DNA from: Ornithodoros turicata | Lineage: Eukaryota > Arthropoda > Arachnida > Ixodida > Argasidae | Assembly (NCBI RefSeq): GCF_037126465.1 | Contig: NC_088202.1 | Coordinates: forward strand, 101,463,962-101,527,961 | Reading direction: 5' to 3' | Length of the DNA stretch: 64,000 nt | Part shown: piece after piece, positions 57,191 to 64,000 of the stretch | Position numbering within the stretch: position 1 is the stretch's first letter | Layout: the number at the start of each line of letters is the position of its first letter | The notes under the pieces: model-generated | Told to the model about the DNA's origin: nothing | Seen by the model: only the letters and a program-made list of their open reading frames with translations | Databases searched by the model: none | Made by a program: the position numbers and the translations under genes

Positions 57191-57771
57191 GGCAGCGTTC
57201 ACACGGGGCAACTTTTTCCAGCAACTATGAACAAGTTTAGAGTTGCTCGCAGTCGGCCGACGTGACACCGACAACCTCCAGCAATTGGAGTTGCTGGGAG
57301 CTCGGTGAGGGCTCGGGGAGCGAAATCTTCAGAAGCTGCTCGTGCACCGACCAATCAGTGAGTGGAGCATTGCCACGTGACTCCCGATGACGTATGTGAT
57401 TCCGTTCGCGCCGTACTACCTGGCATGGGTTCGAATGCTGCAGGCATAGAGAAATAACCTTCTTTTTTTCTTAACTAATGCCACACAAACATATCAATGG
57501 GCATTCTTTCAGGACGTCAGTTATGTTTTTGCGAAATAAACTAACTTGAAGGTTAATATTTCTTTAAGGTTTGAATAATGACAGTTGAGGAAGAGGCACC
57601 AAGCGTTGGATTCGAACTCACACACTCCTATTGCCGTAAGCTTGCTTGCGAGCGAAGCTACCGAGTTGCTATGTGTGAACGCTGATACTGCACTGTCTGG
57701 AAGTTGCTGAAAAGACGTTGGTTCGAGTTGCCCCGAGTTGCTGAAAAAAGTTACTCCGTGTGAACGCAGCC
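57191..57771. mobile_element. MITE N, Harbinger-like ends
   Basis: GGCAGCGTTCACACGGGGCA at the left and TACTCCGTGTGAACGCAGCC at the right are inverse, with AACTTTTT.CAGCAAC inside each. Flanks TAA / AAA could be an imperfect 3-bp duplication. AGTTGCT motifs recur through the element. A tRNA-like stretch on the minus strand (57600-57675, GAGTTCGAATCCAACGC) lies inside. Confidence 0.65.
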
Positions 57772-60443
57772 AAACGAAAACGAATACAGTAAATAACGAA
57801 TGACTATACCGTAGCGTGCATGCTCAAAAGCATGGTGTCAACCTGAACCGAAACCGAAAACTGAGAACCGGAAACAACCACTATTTTGGGCAAACCGGAA
57901 TAGACCACTCGCCGCGGCACGTCACATCAAGATATCATGAGACTGGGAAAGAGTGGATCGTTGGCAAAACAAGCGTACATGGTTGTTGCCGTCGTATAAT
58001 TTCGTAATTTCAAAATTTCGAATCGAATGGCCGCACACACCTTACTTCTTTTAAATTTTCGCTTTTGTTCCCCCTCTTCTTTAAGAAACTTTCAAATTCG
58101 GCTCAACCTTTTTTTCAGAACCGATATGATTCCTCACAAAATGTTATGAATAGCACGTAGCTAAGAAGCAAAATCCCCATTCACAAGTCTGTGTGGTGCT
58201 TATGTTCAACCTTATGAAAGTCGCGGTTATACTAAGCAGAAAAGAACACAAAAAGGGAGGTGGAGGAGTTCAGAACACACCCCTCCCACACCCCTGGTGC
58301 TCTTCAATTGCGACCACGTGCACAAGGCGAACCGAAGCCAGTTCTCAGTGAATATCATAGATGACGCCTGTGCTGACGTCACAGCCGGAACCGGTTCGAG
58401 CCTTTATGCACCGTTATTGTTTTACTTCGCAGCTGAACCGGAGCTGAACGTTCTGAACGGAGTTGTTGCGGTTCGAGACTGGTCTATGGACTTTGTTCAA
58501 CGTGGAAAGTGGACAGAGACACAACAGGAAACTTGCACATACGGAAGGATATTAAAATATAGAGAAATGTCCTGCATAGAGAAATGAAACAAAGCGTAGA
58601 AGCGGACTTAATTAAGCGGTTTCTCGTCATCTCTAGTAATGTAACTATTAATTAACCTTGTAACAAAATCCATGTTCTCTCACAGGAATCGCGCTTCACC
58701 AGCATGAACTCATCAGTCACAACTCACAACAATGGTTTAACTATGATTAGTTGTGCTCACAAGGAAGTATCGTGCACAATCAATTTAAGAAAATCAGGGA
58801 AACTAAATAATAACAAATAGATACATAAGTGACATTCTAGTTTCAATAATTTAATTTCTCGTATGGAAAGAAGACGATTGATGAGGCCAATGAAACAGCC
58901 AACTGAGAGAGCAGAGATGCGAGTGTGCGTTAAGCAGTTGCTATACAGGCTCGAACAAATAGTTACACAGAAGAACTGAATAATTTATTTGTGACACGCA
59001 GGTTCCATGTCATAAACTGCCCCAGCACGAATTACAGCGTATTCTGGTCCAGCAGCTATGTCAACATGTACATCTTTAATGTGTCTGTGCTTATTTATTC
59101 ACTTATCGGTAGCAAACAATGTACCTGAAGTGCAATGGCGCGCTTTGGACTTGCGCTTTCCTGTGTTCTGACTGTGAATAAACGACTACGTATCAATACG
59201 GCGCACTCCCGTTTTTATGTGTTCGTGTTCTTCTCAATATTCCCGACTTCCTGATTAATATATATTGTAGGTGAACCTTGGTATCGTTATTTCTCGTGAT
59301 GATCTTCACGCGCAGGCAGAAATTTGCCTTCATATTCACATATTACATTCCAAAAACAGTCACAAGGGCTAACACAAAGGCTACAAACAAGCCCCTAATT
59401 CTGGTTTATTTAAAGGGTGTAGTACCCACGATGTACTTAATAAGAGAGCGACCAGTTCATTTGGCCCCCGTCCCAGCGCCGGATTTTTGTTTCACGTGTT
59501 TGCCGCGGGAGCATTGGTGGCGCTAGCGACATTCCCTACTTAAGTGGGGTTGTAGTGCTTATGCTGTAACTTTCCAACGGATTTCTTCGCATCCGCGTCA
59601 GCTATTTGTGCCCTTTTTTCGACAAACATGTCGTAATCTTTACGCACCAAGCCGTCACGAAGACCATCAGTTCACATGGGCATGGTTTATTCCGTAGTGC
59701 CCTTTTTGCAAGGCACGATGCCTCATCGCGCGAAAAGCGAAAAAGTGTGCTGCCACCTGAGCTATTTCTCTAAAAGCTTACAGTCCAACTGCGGTGACTT
59801 TTATGTTACCCCTTAAAGTATTGTTAACATTATTTCCTTTTCGTTTTGAGCAAGTAGAAAAGATTTGCAACAACAATTCACTTTGGAGACGACGAGTCAG
59901 ACCCACTTGTAGAGTGATGGCACCAACTTTAAATTCATTTTAAATTTAAATAACGGTTTATTGAAGCGTATCGCCACAGGAAGAGCAACAGGAACTGCTG
60001 CTAGCCTATGGCACGCTTTCACCAACGGTGCTTAGCTTTGGACTAATATCCAGGGTTGCGTGATCTGGTGAATATTCCAGTGACAATAACTTCCTGTCTC
60101 GGTTCAAATGTTAATTGGTGTTGGTGACACCGGACCGTAGTCCATCACTCAAGGACTGAAACCGGAGCGAATATCGGTTCGGTTACGGTCAAGGGACCGT
60201 GGTTACGCTTCAGTGTTCAGAACTCTGAAAGCGGTTTCTGTGACAGTTACGAGGTTCGCCGTTTTAATGCTTGCGGTTACCGCTAACCAAACAGTTCAAC
60301 TGGTACTTTTCCGGTTTTCTCTAGGATGTATCTGCAGGCCGCGTGGATGTCGCAAAATGAGCTACAAGTGCAAACGGGTAAAAATGAACATATAAGTCGC
60401 AGGAAACTTTATTCGAAAAGCTTAGTCGGCTCTTTGCAAGGCT
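57772..60443. other. Unassigned, no gene seen
   Basis: A+T-rich with CCGAAAC-type simple repeats near 57845. No frame above 96 codons and no recognised domain or RNA gene. Confidence 0.45.
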
Positions 60444-60451
60444 AACCTTGC

Positions 60452-60495
<44 letters not shown>

Positions 60496-60503
60496 GCAAG
60501 GTT
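60444..60503. repeat. (TA)n microsatellite inside a perfect inverted repeat
   Basis: AACCTTGCCTTTA, about 17 TA units, then TAAAGGCAAGGTT. A second TA run follows at 60508-60527. The whole can fold as one cruciform. Confidence 0.9.
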
Positions 60504-60527
60504 AGGTTATATATATATATATATATA

Positions 60528-61184
60528 CAACCCCCCTCCCCATTAGCAGGACTACACTGCAAGTATATATTAGCAAAAACGTCTTCAACTCTTTCCCCTT
60601 TACTTTGAGGAGAAGTGTATATGACGAAGAGATCTAGTTCAACAGAAGCACGTTCAACACCACTAATCAGAGTTGTAAAGCAATACAAATATCACATCCA
60701 AAGTTGATCGCGTTCACGCATGAACAGATTCTTATGATCCGGTTCAGGATACGGTTTCAGTTAATTGCGAATGGTGAATAGATGATTTCAGAAATCGCAT
60801 GGATGGCCCGCCAGAGAGCGCCGTGTTGCGAATGCCCTACTGCACCTCGGTATTTAGTTTTCATGAGTCAGACAGAAGAAGAAGAGCGCAAACGGTTTCG
60901 GTTTTCCCTCCTTCCTTCGAGCAACAGGCAGTATGGCATACAGGCAGGCATGCACGAATGCAAACCATTTCCCACGACGCATTGCGCGATGCGCGTGACT
61001 TGGGCGACGGAGGGCCCCCGTGCGGAGCACAAGGGCAATATGTGAAATCGCCTATTGCAGATATGGATCTATAAGAAATTTGGGTTCCAAGTGGTCTCCG
61101 GTTCCGTCCCGGTTTCAGTCTATGCGCGCACTTCCACGTGACAGAGCATGATTGGCTCCGCTGCTGGATCGCCAATGAACTGAT
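60528..61184. other. Unassigned, no gene seen
   Basis: Three overlapping frames at 60782-61175 on both strands, none with a recognised family. Confidence 0.4.
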
Positions 61185-61197
61185 TGGGTCTTTACAG

Positions 61198-61446
61198 CTC
61201 CCGTGGCTCAGTGGTTAGCGTGCTGGCCATGTCACGTCGAGACTGGGAGGTACCCGGGTTCGAATCCCGGTGCCGGCTGTGCTGTCTGGGGTTTTTCCTG
61301 GGTTTTCCTCAGACGCTTTCAGACATATGTCGGCACAGTTCCCTTAGAAGTCGGCCCAGGACGCACATTCCCCCAGGGCGTGAGTCGTGACGTTGCCCAC
61401 ATACGTGAGGCCGACAACGGCAAGCCCTATCACCACCACCACCACC
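61198..61446 (+). mobile_element. Full-length Ruka-like tRNA-derived SINE with 13-bp TSD
   Basis: The tRNA-like head has box A (GTGGCTCAGTGGTTAGCG) and box B (GGGTTCGAATCCC). The body has GGGTTTTTCCTGGGTTTTCC, TCAGACGCTTTCAGAC, GGCACAGTTCCCTTAGAAG, GTCGTGACGTTGCCC, and the tail CACCACCACCACC. TGGGTCTTTACAG flanks both sides (61185-61197, 61447-61459). This is the reference copy for the other fragments. Frames across it are not genes. Confidence 0.9.
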
Positions 61447-61473
61447 TGGGTCTTTACAGCGATACCTGTATGG

Positions 61474-61622
61474 CGGTGGTGGTGATAGGGGGGAAAGGGC
61501 CAAGTTCTAAGGGAACTGTGCCGACATATGTCTGAATGCGTCTGACGAAAACCCAGGAAAAAATCCAGATTGCACAGCTGGCTCCGGGACTCGAACTCCG
61601 GTACCTCCCAGGTTCGACCAGG
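61474..61622 (-). mobile_element. Ruka-like SINE, second copy, inverted
   Basis: The reverse complement carries AACTCCGGAGTTCGAGTC-style box B, AGCTGTGCAATCTGG, TTTTTTCCTGGGTTTTCG, CAGACGCATTCAGACATATG, GGCACAGTTCCCTTAGAAC, then jumps to CCCTATCACCACCACC: the central 3' block (from the CCCAGGACGCAC to the GACAACGGC of the reference copy) is deleted and box A is gone. It lies 14 bp from the first SINE's TSD, head to tail inverse. Confidence 0.8.
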
Positions 61623-62545
61623 TATGTTGGAACTTGTTTTGCAAGGACGACGTGGTATCAAGTCAAGTACCTTATGTTGTGTACCAATATGAGATGAGCT
61701 CGTGTTGTAGTGTACTGCTATCTGTGCATGGATCGTGTCACGCACTGCATATGCTTATTGCTGTACCAGAGCACGAGAAAACAAAATAAACATCATCCCT
61801 GTGAAGAATGCCCCGACAGAACGAGTACACCAGTCGATATTGTACATTACAAGTCAATATAGACGTCGTAAAGATGTACAGGGGTCAGTACGAACATCCT
61901 GTCGTCACATGTCCCAATGCGGCGTCCTGCTGTTTTAGGCATGGTTTTAGGGAATGTAGGCAGCGTGCCAAGCGGACGTTTCACCGGTGAGAGGAGGAAA
62001 GGGCGAGAGAGGCTCAGCGGACAAAGAGGGAGTCTCAGCGGACAGCCGCTCCATAGGGATTTGGGAAAGTGGTCTGGTCGCTCTCTTATTAAGTAGGTCG
62101 TGGTAGTACCCCTTGTATCAACATATCGGTGACATTTTTAGAAATGATATCGTAGCCCTTAATCGGAAGGAACAAAATGTTTTATAGGTAATAGTAATTG
62201 TAGCTAATAGTAAAATGTAATAGTTTTGTGTAATAGTTTCAGTTTTTGTAGTTTTTCTGTATATTAACACGGCGAATTTAGGAGTATAGGACTAAAGTAT
62301 GAACTATTTGAAAAACGCCTTATTCATAACGTGGCGGCGCCATGCTTGAGTATTCTTGCGGTCGTGCTATGGGCCATTTCCTGCAGCGGGGCCAGCTGGA
62401 ATCCTTGAGATTCAAGCTTTCTAGGATGATAGGCGAGCAGGAAGAATGGACAGCCGAGCTCATGAAGCTGCAGTTGTGGTGGTTAAAGGTCTCGCCGGAC
62501 AACGTCACGCCTGACGCCCTGGAGGATGTGCGTCCGAATGTGCGC
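61623..62545. other. Unassigned, no gene seen
   Basis: Contains a frame at 62342-62551 (MLEYSCGRAMGHFLQRGQLE-like) after GGCGGCGCC. It ends in the SINE and has no recognised family. Confidence 0.4.
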
Positions 62546-62673
62546 GTCTGAAAGCGTCTGAGGAAAACCCAGGAAAAACCCCAGACAGCACAGCCGGCAC
62601 CAGGATTCGAACCCGGGTACCTCCCAGTCTCGACGTGACATGGCCAGCACGCTATCCACTGAGCCACGCTGCC
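62546..62673 (-). mobile_element. Ruka-like SINE, third copy, 3'-truncated
   Basis: The minus strand has the complete tRNA-like head (GGCTCAGTGGATAGCGTGCT, box B GGGTTCGAATCC) and the CTGGGGTTTTTCCTGG and CAGACGC blocks, ending at TTTCAGAC. The 3' half is missing. Confidence 0.8.
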
Positions 62674-64000
62674 GTTTCTTACGGACAACTTCGTTATTGC
62701 CTTCTACAACGAGCAAATAGCGTCGGATAAGCACGCTTGGCGAGCTGCAACTTCATGACTGAATCCCTCGTCGAGTTGCGCACTTTTGGGACTCTGTCGC
62801 TTTGGGACATCTAAATACTCAATTACTTGCACTAAATTTACAGCAGAGTGTGTGGTGCAATGTGATACGCAGTTACGTATAGTGGGCCCGTATGTGCAAC
62901 GCGGGGTGGTGATGTTCAGAGCAGATCTTACTACGGGACTGTCTGCTTAGCAGCTCGGTCTATTGAGTAACTCAGTAAAAGTATTTGGGCATCTGTGACT
63001 AGACACATTTTGTGTACCTCCAGTAAAATATCATATGTACTTTCAGGTATGTACGTGCACCTGCAGTTGTTTGGTGCCAGACACCAAACAAACGGTGAAC
63101 GGAAATACGATTCTTGAGATGGAAAAGAAGTCAAGTGGGGCAGGTTGACTGTTCACACAAAGAAGGAGGAAGAGTCCCCTTCTTGGAGACACATAAAAGC
63201 TAACTTTCTCTGATTATGTGACCATTTCCTCGCGTGTTATGTCGATTTTCTTAATGATGCAAAGGCAACGGCACACCAGAAGGAGCACATTGCTTTTCCT
63301 CTGAAATCTGATGTGTCGTACTTGATTATCTGCTTGGTCCACAGCTCCTTTTTAAAAGTCATTATAGCAACAGTGACCCAAACTCACATGCACCACTATA
63401 GGAGGGACAGTGCACAAATCAAATTTTCCAGTGTTCTCTAAATGCATGTCTGGCAGCAAGCTTCCACTGAAAATGCAACACTTCTGCACATAAATGAAGT
63501 CTGTAGCTCGCGTGCAGCATAGACAGACTTCTGAAAGAAGCTGCCGTCCCGTACACGCGAAACAACCGCGGTCCAAAGCATGTTCTGGCAATGATCGTGT
63601 CACGTGCATTTTAGTTATTGAGAGGCAATAACAGCGAACTGAAGACACCTTCTCGGTATTGGGGGCCAATATTGCCCTTTTGTGTGCGCAATGGCACGGA
63701 ACAGTAATGAGAATTGCCGGTTCAACCTGCCGGGATGTCGCATTGTTGGCGATAGGCAGTGGGGCGAAAACCGAAACCACCGGCAGCTATACTCAAACAT
63801 GGCGCGTAAACGTAGTCTCCGTGTCCGCACATAGATGGCGCACTTATGAATAACGAGAATGATTAATTCTATGAATAATTTTTAAAGCCCCGGGACAGAC
63901 AATCTTCCGGAGGTACGTGAGATTTGGTTGACTAAAGTGTGGGAATAGATAATTGGTCACGAAAGCAAAATAACAAGAAGAGAGCTCCCTGAATAGGTCC
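62674..64000. other. Unassigned, no gene seen
   Basis: Frames of 64-142 codons on the minus strand (63352-63830) overlap and have no recognised domain. No RNA gene or TIR pair noticed. Confidence 0.45.

Noticed and set aside
61203..61535. 110-codon frame over the SINE (MAQWLACWPCHVETGRYPG...)
   Set aside because: It is simply the translation of the tRNA-like head and body of the SINE; the same frame recurs in the other copies.

Overview
This window is a gene-poor, repeat-dense piece of an arthropod nuclear genome, very probably a tick. Two signals point there. Several copies of a tRNA-derived SINE of the Ruka type known from ticks occur near 61.2-62.7 kb. A split gene in the first 16 kb encodes a recognisable arthropod peptide hormone, ecdysis-triggering hormone (ETH). 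There are no bacterial-style operons, and most long reading frames are transposon coding regions or chance frames on the opposite strand.

Layout. 1-4163: 3' part of a Ty3/gypsy-superfamily retrotransposon whose pol domains run protease-integrase-RT-RNase H (GMR1-like order), with a 3' LTR. 5187-16186: a three-exon ETH gene on the + strand. Its two introns are packed with a MITE, a SINE, a decayed Penelope-like element, long-TIR foldback MITEs and a decayed non-LTR retrotransposon. 17141-21075: a 3.9 kb TIR element with no recognised protein. 21.4-24.7 kb: a LINE scrap, then two head-to-head copies of a foldback element (D) meeting in a 284-bp perfect palindrome. 24.7-35.2 kb: a complex macro-tandem repeat, hit by a deleted mariner, a SINE, a foldback MITE and a 4.16 kb Polinton/Maverick remnant. 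35.5-37 kb: a LINE whose RT is split by a 673-bp MITE. 37-45.5 kb: scattered pieces resembling a transposase-derived gene, plus a Tigger-type MITE. 45.5-64 kb: mostly unassigned DNA with MITEs, hairpins, microsatellites and SINEs.

The only gene I would defend as a functional host gene is ETH. Its three exons join in phase (0, then 1), giving a signal peptide, one amidated FFxK...PRx peptide and, unexpectedly, an EF-hand-like loop in the C-terminal part of the precursor. The rest of the window is a stratigraphy of insertions. Empty-site comparisons between repeat copies inside the window directly support several target-site duplications and the order of events.

All calls come from reading the sequence; no search or alignment program was run. 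Family names rest on motif recognition.
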